Under the pieces are notes generated by a model. It saw only the letters and a program-made list of their open reading frames with translations, searched no databases and was not told the DNA's origin. From assembly GCA_963663145.1 (NCBI GenBank), contig OY760134.1, positions 1,922,001 to 1,986,000 of the forward strand: DNA of 64,000 nucleotides, written 5' to 3'. Made by a program: the position numbers and the translations under genes. Below are positions 35,961-45,759 of the stretch, in pieces; position 1 is the stretch's first letter, and the number at the start of each line of letters is the position of its first letter. This DNA is from Azotimanducus sp963663145. Its GTDB lineage: Bacteria; Pseudomonadota; Gammaproteobacteria; Pseudomonadales; Azotimanducaceae.

Positions 35961-36743
35961 ATGAAGTCAGGCGCGGACATCGCAATGGACTGGGATGAAG
36001 ATGCCCTAGGGGCGGACACATTGCAGGTCTACGACGCGGAAAACCGCCATGAACTCTTACTGACCAATCGGATGCTCGAAAATCTCGGTGCCGAGGCGCG
36101 AGTTCGCTGGGCGCTCGAAACGCTGCCGGGTGCCCATGTGCTGAGTTCGAGTTTCGGTGCACAAGCCGCAGTGGGGATTCACCTTCTCACCCGACAGATT
36201 CCAGATATACCGGTGATCCTCATAGACACAGGCTATCTGTTCAAAGAAACCTACAGCTTCATTGACCAGCTTGCCGACCGGCTCAAGCTCAACCTCAAGG
36301 TATTCCGCGCGCCGCATTCTCCGGCGTGGCAGGAAGCGCGTCATGGCAGGCGCTGGGAGCGTGGAGCCGAGGCACTTGCGGCCTACAACCGAGAAGTGAA
36401 AGTAGAACCGATGAAGCGGGCGCTCAATTCACTGGAGGTCGGCACTTGGTTCGTCGGCCTGCGCAGGGATCAATCTCCATCCCGCAGCCAAACCCCGGTC
36501 GTACAGCGCTCGGGCGACCGATTCAAGGTCCACCCAATTATCGATTGGACCGACCGGCAGGTACACAGCTATTTGCAAGCGCATGATCTACCTTATCACC
36601 CGCTCTGGCACGAAGGGTTCGTGAGCATAGGCGATCATCACACCACACGCTCGCTGCACGAAGTGAACAATCCTGAGGAGACCCGATTCTTCGGCCTCAA
36701 ACGCGAGTGCGGACTGCACGAGTTCGATTTCGCCGCAGGCTAG
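35961..36743 (+). CDS. cysH: Phosphoadenylyl-sulfate (PAPS) reductase CysH
   Basis: The 260-residue enzyme reduces PAPS to sulfite with thioredoxin or glutaredoxin. It has SSSFGAQAAVGIHLL (PP-loop region), VILIDTGYLFKETY, the WFVGLRRDQSPSR segment and the catalytic C-terminal KRECGLHE. There is no CC...CC cluster motif, so it is the PAPS-type, not the Fe-S APS-type. An ATG at 35988 (MDWDEDALGAD) is an equally good start, since the first codons lie against the mobile element. That insertion may alter its coupling to cysI. Confidence 0.93.
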   Translation: MKSGADIAMDWDEDALGADTLQVYDAENRHELLLTNRMLENLGAEARVRWALETLPGAHVLSSSFGAQAAVGIHLLTRQIPDIPVILIDTGYLFKETYSFIDQLADRLKLNLKVFRAPHSPAWQEARHGRRWERGAEALAAYNREVKVEPMKRALNSLEVGTWFVGLRRDQSPSRSQTPVVQRSGDRFKVHPIIDWTDRQVHSYLQAHDLPYHPLWHEGFVSIGDHHTTRSLHEVNNPEETRFFGLKRECGLHEFDFAAG

Positions 36744-36755
36744 CGACCTACCCTT

Positions 36756-37772
36756 TCATACTGGATCAAGCGGCTGATCCGATTGGTGCAACAAATCCAC
36801 AACCGGCAAACTCACCGACCTGGCATGCGCATCCGCCTCATCCTGCGTCGCGGCGCAAATTGCGGCTTTGATCAGAGAGCGCGGCCAATGCGGCGCAAAT
36901 AGCGACACGAAGTCGGCCATTGAGAGGCGAAAAGCGTGATCACGGGGAACGCCGACCCAAGTAGTGAGGCGAGAGAATAGTCCGGCCGCATTGATCGCAC
37001 GCAATTCCTGCAAGTCTTCCGCTTGCAGCGCCATTGGCGCAATCACGCCGACACCCATGCCCATGCGCACATAGGTCTTAATCACATCTGCATCGCGCGC
37101 CGTGAAGGCGACCCGAGGTTCAAGGCCACGAGCCTGAAAAGCATCCAAGAAGGAAGACTTGTGATCCGAGCCAACCACATAGGTGATCAGCGGAAATTCA
37201 CATAGACGCTCTAAGCTGAGCGGCTGTTGATCGGACACCAAGGGGTGGTCCGTGGGAACCAAGATGATCCTATCCCAAGAGAAACAGGGCAGTAGATTGA
37301 GGCTTGGAAAATCTTCTCTTGATTCGGTAGCGATCGCGAAGTCCACCCTGTCCTTGGCAACCAGATCGGCAATCTGCTCAGAAGTTCCCTGATGAAGTTC
37401 GATGTGCGCTCCTGGATAGAGGTCGTGAAAGCGGCGCAAGACCGAAGGCAGCACGTATCGCGCTTGGGTATGCGTGGTGGCGATCGCAATGGTCCCGGCC
37501 TCTTGATGTGCGAATTCTCGTCCAATGTCGCGGATGTTCTCCACGTCCCGATTGATTCTCCGCGCATAGTCAACCACTTTCGCCCCCGCCGGCGTCAGCG
37601 CATTGAGGTTTCTCCCCTTGCGCGAGAAGAGCGGCACGCCAACCTCATCTTCAAGTTGTCGAAGCTGCTTGCTGATTCCTGGTTGACTGGTGAAAAGCCG
37701 CTCTGCGGCCGCCGTGATATTGAACCCATTGTCCACCACGCCAAGCAGGTATTTGAGTTGTTTCAGCGTCAC
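36756..37772 (-). CDS. cysB: CysB-type LysR regulator
   Basis: The 338-residue LysR-family activator has the CysB-specific start MTLKQLKYLLGVVDNGFNITAAAE and a winged helix reading TSQPGISKQLRQLEDEVG. The effector domain contains IATTHTQARYVLP and LHQGTSEQIADLV, matching CysB proteins that sense N-acetylserine. It faces cysH convergently with 12 bp between stops. It should activate the cys genes when sulfur is short. Confidence 0.94.
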   Translation of the reverse strand: MTLKQLKYLLGVVDNGFNITAAAERLFTSQPGISKQLRQLEDEVGVPLFSRKGRNLNALTPAGAKVVDYARRINRDVENIRDIGREFAHQEAGTIAIATTHTQARYVLPSVLRRFHDLYPGAHIELHQGTSEQIADLVAKDRVDFAIATESREDFPSLNLLPCFSWDRIILVPTDHPLVSDQQPLSLERLCEFPLITYVVGSDHKSSFLDAFQARGLEPRVAFTARDADVIKTYVRMGMGVGVIAPMALQAEDLQELRAINAAGLFSRLTTWVGVPRDHAFRLSMADFVSLFAPHWPRSLIKAAICAATQDEADAHARSVSLPVVDLLHQSDQPLDPV

Positions 37773-37972
37773 CTACCACACCTTTATATAACTATATAGA
37801 CATATAATCAATCTATTAAAATAATTCTCAGTTATATTAAAGCGATGGAATCATCTCCAACAGTGCTTGTCAAGGCGCACATTCGCCCCACCACGCCCGC
37901 ACACAAGAATCAAGTCTCAAGCGGCCAAGCTTGTGCCACAATTGGCCTTTATCGACCGCTAACTTCAGGCTG
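37773..37972. promoter_or_regulatory. AT-rich intergenic region between cysB and the lipoprotein gene
   Basis: The first 75 bp (for example TTTATATAACTATATAG) are markedly AT-rich and must carry the leftward cysB promoter, probably with an autoregulatory site. Rightward promoter elements for the next operon are not obvious. Confidence 0.4.
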
Positions 37973-38668
37973 ATGCGTCAATACCGCACCTCCGCCTTCA
38001 TCCTGTTGGGGTTCTTCCTCACCGCCTGCGAACCATCCGTTCCATCGGTCCCCACTCCACCATCACCACCGGCGGCTCAAACCACGGTGCCGACAGGGCC
38101 CTCACTTGCCGTACGAAGGGAAGCCCAGTCCTTTCTCGACCAGGGCTTAGTCGCTCTTCAGAACGACCGATTACTCCTCCCCGAATCGGACAACGCTTTC
38201 ATGTGGTTCAACAAGGCACTCGAAATTCTACCCGACTATGACCGAGCCTTGGACGGGATCGAGCGCGTCGCCGAACGGTATCTCCAGCTCGCGGCACAAG
38301 CCATCGCAAGAGATGCGTTCGGCCGTGCGGGCATTTTCATTGACCGGGCGAAATCGGTGCTGCCCGATTATGCGCAGATCTCGCGCGTCGAGCGCCAATT
38401 GAAACGCATGCGCAGCGCAGAGCGACACAGTCTCGACTTGAGCAGCGAGGCGCTCAAGGCGCGCTCACCTCGACTTGCGACCGACTTGGCAGCGTTCGGA
38501 CGCCAGGCCCGTGAAGACGGAAGCATAGTGCGCATTTTCGTACCCAGCGACGCGTCGGGAAGGTGGGTGTACGAACAACTGTCGAGGTCGCGCGGCGAAC
38601 GGAGAATTCGTGCTGATATAGTCACAACCCCACCCTACAAAGTAGAAATCCTCTCTTTCGATCAGTGA
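37973..38668 (+). CDS. Lipoprotein with TPR-like helices
   Basis: The 231-residue product starts MRQYRTSAFILLGFFLTACEPS, a lipoprotein signal with the lipobox LTAC, followed by a Pro/Ser-rich linker. Helical repeats (AQSFLDQGLVALQNDRLLLP, NAFMWFNKALEILPDYDRALDG, RAGIFIDRAKSVLPDY) look like tetratricopeptide units. The end is a short beta-like domain. Function is unknown. It overlaps the DUF2333 gene by four bases, a pairing that suggests a shared envelope role. Confidence 0.7.
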   Translation: MRQYRTSAFILLGFFLTACEPSVPSVPTPPSPPAAQTTVPTGPSLAVRREAQSFLDQGLVALQNDRLLLPESDNAFMWFNKALEILPDYDRALDGIERVAERYLQLAAQAIARDAFGRAGIFIDRAKSVLPDYAQISRVERQLKRMRSAERHSLDLSSEALKARSPRLATDLAAFGRQAREDGSIVRIFVPSDASGRWVYEQLSRSRGERRIRADIVTTPPYKVEILSFDQ

Positions 38669-39765
38669 ACTCCAATATGGCCGAAAACTCCTTCCTCATA
38701 CGCCTGCGGCAAAAACTGCCGGCCCTATCCATGCCCGATTTCGCTCTACTGAACCGTGTCAGGGATTCCTTCTCAAAGCTGGGGGTCGTTGGCGGCATCC
38801 TGACTGGAGTATTCGGCGCTTATGTGCTGCTCATTCTCTTTCTCTGGTGGTGGTGGGATGTCGAGCCCGACCAATTCGATGCGAAACAGCGGGCCGGGGC
38901 CATGGCTCAAGCTTCCGCACAGCAAGTGGTGACCGGCTATGCGACCACCGCAACCATGATCGAAATCGCCCGCACCCTGCTCGAATCCCGAGGCGGCTAT
39001 CTCTCCAATGACATCACACCTCCCGGGGTATGGATGGACAACGTGCCCAATTGGGAGTTTGGCGTACTGGTTCAGTTGCGAGACTTCAGCAGAGCGATGC
39101 GCCATGAATTCAGTCGTTCGCAAAGCCAATCCGCGGAAGACCCTGACCTAGCGGAAGCGGAAGGCAAATTCTTTTACGACAATTCGAGCTGGGTGTTCCC
39201 CGCATCGGAAAGCGAGTACCGAGACGGAATCGCATTTGTAGAGCGCTATCTTTCCCGCATCGCCGACGAACACGCGCCGGAAGCACAGTTCTACGCGCGT
39301 GCGGATAACCTGCGCGCTTGGCTCTCCGCTGTGGACTCACGCCTTGGCAGTCTCTCGCAATCCTTGAGCGCAAGCGTTGGCAAACCGCAGCTTGACTTGG
39401 CCCTCGCCGGCGACACCTCGGGAAGCCAAGCCACCCAAACGCCCTCCGAGACTTACTTGAAGACCCCTTGGCATCTGACAGATGACTACTTTTATCAAGC
39501 ACGCGGCCAGACCTGGGCGCTATTGCACTTGTTGCGGGCGGTCGAGGTCGATTTCGCGCAAGTGCTCGGAGACAAGAATGCCAGGGTCAGCCTCGCACAG
39601 ATTATTCGAGAACTCGAAGGCTCGCAGCAGACGCTCTGGAGTCCCGTTGTATTGAACGGAGGCGGCTTCGGCATGCTCGCCAATCATTCACTCGTCATGG
39701 CCTCCTACGTATCCCGCACCAATGCCGCCTTAAATGATCTAAGAACGCTGCTGGCTGAAGGATGA
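38665..39765 (+). CDS. DUF2333 family inner-membrane protein
   Basis: The 366-residue protein has one N-terminal membrane helix (VLLILFLWWWWDVEPDQFD) and a long periplasmic helical domain, with conserved family text such as GYLSNDITPPGVWMDN and NWEFGVLVQLRD. The family is common in gammaproteobacteria and uncharacterised. GTG 38665 overlaps the lipoprotein stop; ATG 38677 is an alternative start. Confidence 0.85.
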   Translation: MNSNMAENSFLIRLRQKLPALSMPDFALLNRVRDSFSKLGVVGGILTGVFGAYVLLILFLWWWWDVEPDQFDAKQRAGAMAQASAQQVVTGYATTATMIEIARTLLESRGGYLSNDITPPGVWMDNVPNWEFGVLVQLRDFSRAMRHEFSRSQSQSAEDPDLAEAEGKFFYDNSSWVFPASESEYRDGIAFVERYLSRIADEHAPEAQFYARADNLRAWLSAVDSRLGSLSQSLSASVGKPQLDLALAGDTSGSQATQTPSETYLKTPWHLTDDYFYQARGQTWALLHLLRAVEVDFAQVLGDKNARVSLAQIIRELEGSQQTLWSPVVLNGGGFGMLANHSLVMASYVSRTNAALNDLRTLLAEG

Positions 39766-39770
39766 GCCCC

Positions 39771-39808
39771 GGTCGCGCGCAGCGCGACGCAGAGCACTGC
39801 TCCGCAAG
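39771..39808. repeat. REP-like palindromic repeat, copy 1
   Basis: It contains GCGCGCAGCGCG and GCAGAGCACTGCTC, two near-palindromes. About 38 bp match the copy at 51917-51955 with few differences. It lies directly after a stop codon, a typical REP location. Confidence 0.6.
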
Positions 39809-39836
39809 CGGCGAGGGCTGTACGCGACGAGCAATG

Positions 39837-41088
39837 CTATACCGCAATCACCCTTTGTCCAGGTTCAACGCTTTGCTTTGCTTCCAAAATAAACGGATAC
39901 ATGGATTCAGCAACAGCTTGGACCACAGGCACCACTACGGAGTTTCCAAACTGCCGGTAGGCTTGGGTGTCCGAGACCGGAATCCTAAAGCTATCCGGAA
40001 ATCCCATGAGCCGAGCGCACTCCCTAGGCGTCAGTCTTCTAGGGTTTTTTCGCTTACCCCGGGAGATCAGAATTTCGGAGCCGTCCTTGTGATAGCGGGC
40101 TGAGAGCGTTCGACACTGTTGCTCGCTATCAACCAGCCCGTATCCAAATCCGTTTCCTCTTGCACGGTGCTTTTCGGCATAGTCTCGCAGGTATCGCCAC
40201 AACTTGTCGCTCAATACGTAGCGCGAGTTGACCTTAGCTTTGGTACCAATCGTGTAATGGGGTTCCGGTTCTTCTGTGCCGTCCTCAGGATGCAGCAAGT
40301 CGCCGAGCAGTGGGGCGTCAGACTTGGGCAGGAATATCGAATCCGTTGAATATGCGTTCTCGATGCTGCGGAACAAAGGTACTTGCGTCAATGGTTCTAA
40401 AGTGAACTTCGTACCCCAATTCGTCCCGGAGAATCCGCAGCATGGTTCTAAAGGTATTTCCTTTGTCATGACCGACCAAGTTCTTCACGTTCTCGAGGAG
40501 AAACGCATGAGGCCGTTTCGCATCCAGTACCCGCACAATGTCAAAGAATAGCGTCCCTTGCGTTTCACAAGCGAATCCATGCGCCTGACCAAGCGAGTTT
40601 TTCTTGGAGACCCCCGCCACCGAGAAGGGTTGGCAGGGAAATCCCGCCACCAGAACATCATGGTCTGGGACATCTCCAGCCTCAACATCCCGTATATCGC
40701 CGACAATTCCGTGACTCGTCAATGGAAAGTTGGCTCGGTATGTCTGCTGGCAAAACTTGTTCCACTCACAGGTCCAAACACACTCGCCCTCTATGGCCTC
40801 GAATCCTAGACGCGTACCTCCTATTCCGGCGAATAGGTCTATAAAGGTGAATCTGGAATCATCCCTTGTGCGACGAAGAGGGAGGAAAATGTCGTTGAGC
40901 GCGTGCCTAAGCAGCTTCGGATTCGGAGCACCATTCGAGCCCCACCTGTCAAGAGTCCGCAAACTAATCCCCAACTCGCTCGCTACATGCCTTCGGCCTA
41001 GGTGGCGACTCACAAACAAGAGTGCTTGTTGGGTATCTCGGTCGTCTGAAAACGGGGCAGACATCATTGAAGGTGACATTTGAAGCAC
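39837..41088 (-). pseudogene. EcoRII-type DNA cytosine-5 methyltransferase in two frames
   Basis: All C5-methylase motifs can be read, but across two frames. The first part (41088-40318) has an N-terminal helix-turn-helix, motif I FIDLFAGIGGTRLGFE, motif IV GFPCQPFS with the catalytic Cys, motif VI LLENVKNL and motif VIII QHRERIF. The second (overlapping, to 39837) has the target-recognition region, motif IX RLTPRECARLMGFPDSF and motif X YRQFGNSVVVPVV. Removing one C from a CCC run near 40329 would join them. Because the partner nuclease looks intact, loss of methylation would be harmful. A two-polypeptide methylase (second part from ATG 40469) is therefore a real alternative. Confidence 0.8.
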
Positions 41089-41365
41089 TCAGGAAACCGG
41101 GTGGTAACGCGACAGTTTGTCTCCATTCTCACCCCGTGTTTGACGAGTGTCAATAATGTTGCTGCCAGTCAGCTCGCGAGGACCTTTCGAATTGTATTTT
41201 GGGAGGGTTCATGACATATTGAACCAAAATCCACATGAGATTGACCGCGTCAATCCTCAAGTGAGCAAAGAGTCTTGTGAGCGGCAGAGTGTGTCGGGCC
41301 AAACCCTGAGGATTCTGCAGACTTGCGCTTGGGCATTGCAGACGCGCAAGACTCAGTAAATTGCG
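41089..41365. promoter_or_regulatory. Divergent control region of the restriction-modification pair
   Basis: This 277-bp gap lies between the leftward methylase and the rightward nuclease. The methylase's N-terminal helix-turn-helix suggests it represses its own promoter here, as in EcoRII systems. No clear palindrome stood out to me. Confidence 0.35.
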
Positions 41366-42604
41366 ATGAGACGCGGGGAGCTGCGTGATTACTTCGTCGG
41401 CGCAGGCGTCAAGCGTCTGAGCGCCGTGGATGCAGAGCCGCAAAGCTCCAGCCAGCACGAAGTTGGTACCACGCGGGACATGCGGCATCAATTCCTTGGT
41501 GAGACACAGCATCAGCGATTCCGCGCCGTCTACATCTGGCTCGGCGAGCATGAGGAAGCACTCAGCTCGGAAGGAACCGCGACCCACTACGATGCCCGGG
41601 AGCAGCAGGTGCACCGGGCACCAGAATGGCGCCTGTACTACCCCTCCAATCCGGTCACGGAAGCCATGCGGCAAGGCGACACCTTGTTTTTGGCCATGAC
41701 CAATGACCAGATCCTCTATTTCATAGTTGCACCGGAAGGCTCAACGAGCGAACGGCAACTCTCGTGGCTTTTTGACCTTCAGCCGAGCGGGCAAACCTTT
41801 GTTTCGCGGGAAGTTTTGGACCACCATCGGGATCTCGACTTTGCCGCACGCTTCATTCTCAACGAGATCGGATTCGAATTCCAACAGCCGGACTCAGGAC
41901 AACTTAACTTCATCATTGAACAATTCGACTTGAAGTTTCCGAAGACGGTTGAGTTTTCCCAGCTCGCTCGCGCCACGCTGCCCGGCGTAAAGGCCGAGGA
42001 TGATCCGGATGCCGCACTTATGGCGTGGCTGAGCCATGAGGAAGCACTGTTCAAGTGCCTAGAACGAAGGATTGTTGCTGCGCGCCTTCAAGAAGGATTC
42101 CGCGAGAGCGGCGGAGAAATCGATGTTGAGAGTTTCCTTCGGTTCTCGCTGAGTGTTCACAACCGAAGAAAGGCGCGCATGGGGCAGTCGCTTGAGCACC
42201 ATCTTGAGGCAGTGTTCCGTGCTCACGACATCTCCTACGTTCGCGGTGCCGTGACCGAATACAAGCAGCGGCCCGATTTCCTCTTTCCCAGCGAAGAAGC
42301 CTACAGGGCCGCTCCTAACTCCGGCGATGCACGCCTGAGCATGCTTGGAGCAAAGTCAAGTTGCAATGAACGTTGGAGGCAAGTTCTGGCTGAAGCGGCG
42401 AAAATTCCCAAGAAGCATCTGCTTACGCTTGAGCCGGGGATTTCCAAGCCACAGACTCACCAAATGGAAACCTCCGGCCTGCAACTGGTGGTGCCGCTGC
42501 CAATTCAGGACACCTACACCGAGGACCAACGTACTTGGCTTTGGAGTGTGGCGGACTTTATTCGAGATGTTCGAACACGTCTCAAGCGCTCGGAGTCGAG
42601 CTGA
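41366..42604 (+). CDS. EcoRII-type restriction endonuclease
   Basis: The 412-residue protein is close in length to EcoRII. The N-terminal effector-domain part has KRLSAVDAEPQSSSQHE and FRAVYIWLGEHEE. The C-terminal catalytic part has RKARMGQSLEHHLEAVF, ISYVRGAVTEYKQRPDFLFP, MLGAKSSCNERWRQVLAEA and KHLLTLEPGISKPQTHQM, all hallmarks of the EcoRII-C nuclease domain. The likely target is CCWGG or a related site cut before the first C; this is inferred from the family. The frame is intact. A strong terminator follows at 42726. Confidence 0.92.
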   Translation: MRRGELRDYFVGAGVKRLSAVDAEPQSSSQHEVGTTRDMRHQFLGETQHQRFRAVYIWLGEHEEALSSEGTATHYDAREQQVHRAPEWRLYYPSNPVTEAMRQGDTLFLAMTNDQILYFIVAPEGSTSERQLSWLFDLQPSGQTFVSREVLDHHRDLDFAARFILNEIGFEFQQPDSGQLNFIIEQFDLKFPKTVEFSQLARATLPGVKAEDDPDAALMAWLSHEEALFKCLERRIVAARLQEGFRESGGEIDVESFLRFSLSVHNRRKARMGQSLEHHLEAVFRAHDISYVRGAVTEYKQRPDFLFPSEEAYRAAPNSGDARLSMLGAKSSCNERWRQVLAEAAKIPKKHLLTLEPGISKPQTHQMETSGLQLVVPLPIQDTYTEDQRTWLWSVADFIRDVRTRLKRSESS

Positions 42605-42725
42605 GTCGCGTGAGCGCAAGCAAGAACAACCTCGTTCGACCGCGAAGCCCTCAATCGCACCCGGTCATATCTTCTTAACACCAGTTCCGCGACATGCTGC
42701 ACTCTGCACTCGTTACCGCTCACAC

Positions 42726-42772
42726 AAAATGAGTACGCTCTTGAGTAATTTTCTCAATAGCGTACTCATTTT
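42726..42772 (+). terminator. Strong hairpin terminator
   Basis: AAAATGAGTACGCT (42726-42739) pairs perfectly with AGCGTACTCATTTT (42759-42772), with an inner TTGAG/CTCAA stem. The A-run on one side and T-run on the other make it usable from both strands. It ends the nuclease gene. Confidence 0.8.
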
Positions 42773-42927
42773 TGGCTGAAGGTTTAGGGCCGCGCCAAGC
42801 GAAGACCTCTAGCCTGCTCCGTCTCTTGGCTACGACAGGTTCAACGGCCATCGAGGCAATAAATTCACCCCTTCTAACCAAACCTCGCGTACATTGACGA
42901 TTCGGCAAACACGAAAGCAAGGCACCC

Positions 42928-44202
42928 ATGTCCACCAACACGAGCAATCCACGCGAATCCGTGATGTCCAAGTACGCCGAATTTCGATTCGGTTGGGGCG
43001 TGGTGTTTGCTTCCGCGATCGGCATAGGCCTCGGCATGTCACCCTTGCCGTTCTACACCATAGGGGTGTTCGCCGATCCGCTCTCACAGGAATTCGGTTG
43101 GGGTCGAGGCCAGATTTTCTCCGCGATGATTCCCTTCACAATCGCCGCAGTGCTAGTGAGCCCCTTGATTGGATTCTTGACGGACCGTTTCGGCCCGCGT
43201 CGCATCGTGCTGACTTCCATCGCCCTCTTTTCTCTAGCGATGATGTCCTTCTCACTCTTAAACGGCTCAGTCGGGCACTACCTCACCATATGGACCCTGC
43301 TCGCCATTTGCGGTGCCGGAACCCTGCCAATCGCTTGGACAAAGGCGGTCAACAATTGGTTCCTGAAGAGTCGCGGTCTCGCACTCGGCTTATCGCTGCT
43401 CGGCACCGGCCTGTTCGGCTTGCTGGCCAAGCACTGGGCCTTCTTTCTGATCGAAGCTGTTGGATGGAAACTGGCCTATGTGGGCGTCGGCGCCCTGCCG
43501 CTTTGTATCGCCTGGCCAATCGCCTTCATTCTGTTTCGCGATACCACCGACCCCAAGGCGGCGGAACGCGTCGCCCGAAGGGACCAAGCCTCGTCAGATC
43601 ACAAAGGTCCACTCACTGGAATGTCCCTGCTACAGGCCGTCAAGGACTGGCGTCTCTGGCTGCTCGCCTATTCATTCATTCCCATCTCCTTCGCCGTGGG
43701 CGGACCCATTCCAAACCTCGAAACCCTGCTCGGTGGAAAGGGTTTCACAGCGCAAGATGCCGTCACTCTCGCCGGATTCATTGGCGTGGCAGTCATCATC
43801 GGTCGCGTCGTCGGCGGTTTCCTGCTTGACTATTTCTGGGCACCGGCAATCGCTGCGATCTTCCTCAGCCTCCCCGCAATCGCCACCTTCATGCTCGCAC
43901 AGCCGGAACTGAGCTACCTGAACGCCGCGGTCGCGATCATGATCCTCGGTGCCGCCGCGGGTGTGGAGTACGACCTCATGGCCTATCTGGTCTCGCGCTA
44001 TTTCGGCATGTTCAACTACGGACGCATCTACGGCTTTCTCTATGGGTTCTTTGCGCTCGGCGCGGGCATCGCCCCCGGTGTCTTCGGCGCTTCCTTTGAT
44101 GCCACCGGCGACTACAACACCATGCTCATGATCGCTTCCGGCTTATTTCTCGCGGGCGCGTTGCCGCTACTGCTGCTCGGCAAGTACCGGGACTTCACCT
44201 AG
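42928..44202 (+). CDS. MFS transporter
   Basis: The 424-residue protein has 12 hydrophobic segments in two halves with a central polar loop near residues 200-225. The cytoplasmic motif GFLTDRFGPRRIV between helices 2 and 3 is the major-facilitator signature. The family resembles oxalate/formate-type or monocarboxylate-type MFS proteins, but the substrate is not readable. An ATG 12 codons downstream (MSKYAEFRFGWG) could be the real start. It stands alone before the suf operon. Confidence 0.85.
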   Translation: MSTNTSNPRESVMSKYAEFRFGWGVVFASAIGIGLGMSPLPFYTIGVFADPLSQEFGWGRGQIFSAMIPFTIAAVLVSPLIGFLTDRFGPRRIVLTSIALFSLAMMSFSLLNGSVGHYLTIWTLLAICGAGTLPIAWTKAVNNWFLKSRGLALGLSLLGTGLFGLLAKHWAFFLIEAVGWKLAYVGVGALPLCIAWPIAFILFRDTTDPKAAERVARRDQASSDHKGPLTGMSLLQAVKDWRLWLLAYSFIPISFAVGGPIPNLETLLGGKGFTAQDAVTLAGFIGVAVIIGRVVGGFLLDYFWAPAIAAIFLSLPAIATFMLAQPELSYLNAAVAIMILGAAAGVEYDLMAYLVSRYFGMFNYGRIYGFLYGFFALGAGIAPGVFGASFDATGDYNTMLMIASGLFLAGALPLLLLGKYRDFT

Positions 44203-44296
44203 ACTTCCGGCTGAACCAGTATCCGGCGTTTCGGCGGAAGGCTCAAGTCACGCAGCGGAGTACAATGCCGATGTACTTGCTCAGGAAGCCTGTCAC

Positions 44297-45745
44297 TTGG
44301 CGACCGCTAAAGACTACGTAGAAAAAGGCCTCACTTCGGAATACGAGGCCGGGTTTGTCACGGACATAGAATCGGAGACGCTTCCGCCGGGGCTGTCCGA
44401 AGAGGTCGTGCGCTTCATTTCCGAGCGCAAGCAGGAACCCGAATGGCTGCTCGAATGGCGACTCGCGGCCTACCGCCACTGGCGCACCATGAAGTTGCCC
44501 GAGTGGGCGCAACTCATGATCGCGCCAATCGACTTTGATGGCATCTCATATTTCTCAGCGCCCAAATCCCGGGCCGATGCACCCAAATCGCTTGACGAGG
44601 TAGACCCTGAACTCTTGAAGACCTACGAGAAGCTCGGCATCCCCTTACATGAGCAAGAAGCACTGGCGGGAGTGGCCGTAGACGCCGTATTCGACAGCGT
44701 ATCCATCGCCACCACCTTCCGTGAGCGATTGCGCGAGGCAGGGGTAATTTTCTGCCCTATCTCGGAAGCGGTGCGCGATTACCCCGAACTGGTGAAGAAG
44801 TATCTCGGCACCGTCGTCCCTCCTGCCGACAACTTCTATGCGACCCTCAACTCCGCCGTCTATAGCGACGGTTCCTTCGTCTACGTACCGGAAGGCGTTC
44901 GCTGCCCTATGGAACTTTCCACCTACTTTCGCATCAATGAACAGAACACCGGTCAATTCGAGCGCACCCTGATCATCGCCGACAAGGGCAGCTATGTGAG
45001 CTACCTCGAAGGCTGCACCGCGCCCATGCGCGATGATCGCCAGCTTCATGCGGCCGTGGTGGAATTGGTCGCCTTGGAAGATGCTGAAATCAAGTATTCC
45101 ACCGTGCAGAACTGGTATCCAGGCGATGAAGAAGGCCGCGGCGGCATATTGAACTTCGTCACCAAACGGGGCACCTGTCTTGGTGCGCGCTCTCGCATCT
45201 CCTGGACCCAGGTGGAAACCGGAAGCGCCATTACTTGGAAGTATCCGAGTGTGGTGCTGCGCGGCGAGAAAAGCGTGGGCGAGTTCTATTCAGTCGCACT
45301 GACTCGGAACTTCCAGCAAGCCGATACCGGTACCAAGATGATCCATCTTGGCAAGGATTCCTCAAGCACCATCATCTCCAAGGGGATCAGCGCCGGCCGC
45401 AGCCAGAATTCCTATCGGGGATTGGTGCGCATGACACCGACCGCCACTAACGCGCGCAATTTCACCCAATGCGACAGCTTGCTGCTTGGTAGCACATGTG
45501 GCGCCCACACCTTTCCCTACATAGAGAATCAAGCCCAAGGCACAACCATCGAACACGAAGCCACCACTTCAAAGGTGGCCGAAGATCAATTGTTTCTTTG
45601 CCAGCAGAGAGGCATCGATGCCGAGCGGGCGGTGAGCATGATCGTCAATGGTTTCTGTCGGGATGTCTTCCGACAATTGCCAATGGAATTCGCGGTGGAG
45701 GCTGGCAAACTGCTCGAAGTCAGTCTCGAAGGCGCCGTCGGTTAA
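44297..45745 (+). CDS. sufB: Fe-S cluster assembly scaffold protein SufB
   Basis: The 482-residue scaffold subunit of SufBC2D has SFVYVPEGVRCPMELSTYFR, YLEGCTAPMRDDRQLHAAV and the C-terminal RGIDAERAVSMIVNGFC. It begins at TTG 44297 with AGGAAG upstream. First gene of the suf operon. No iscR or sufR regulator gene is next to it. Confidence 0.96.
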   Translation: MATAKDYVEKGLTSEYEAGFVTDIESETLPPGLSEEVVRFISERKQEPEWLLEWRLAAYRHWRTMKLPEWAQLMIAPIDFDGISYFSAPKSRADAPKSLDEVDPELLKTYEKLGIPLHEQEALAGVAVDAVFDSVSIATTFRERLREAGVIFCPISEAVRDYPELVKKYLGTVVPPADNFYATLNSAVYSDGSFVYVPEGVRCPMELSTYFRINEQNTGQFERTLIIADKGSYVSYLEGCTAPMRDDRQLHAAVVELVALEDAEIKYSTVQNWYPGDEEGRGGILNFVTKRGTCLGARSRISWTQVETGSAITWKYPSVVLRGEKSVGEFYSVALTRNFQQADTGTKMIHLGKDSSSTIISKGISAGRSQNSYRGLVRMTPTATNARNFTQCDSLLLGSTCGAHTFPYIENQAQGTTIEHEATTSKVAEDQLFLCQQRGIDAERAVSMIVNGFCRDVFRQLPMEFAVEAGKLLEVSLEGAVG

Positions 45746-45759
45746 CAGGTCGAGTATCC

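Noticed and set aside
42894..43829. 311-codon plus-strand frame overlapping the MFS gene
   Set aside because: Arg/His-rich shadow of the transporter gene in another frame.
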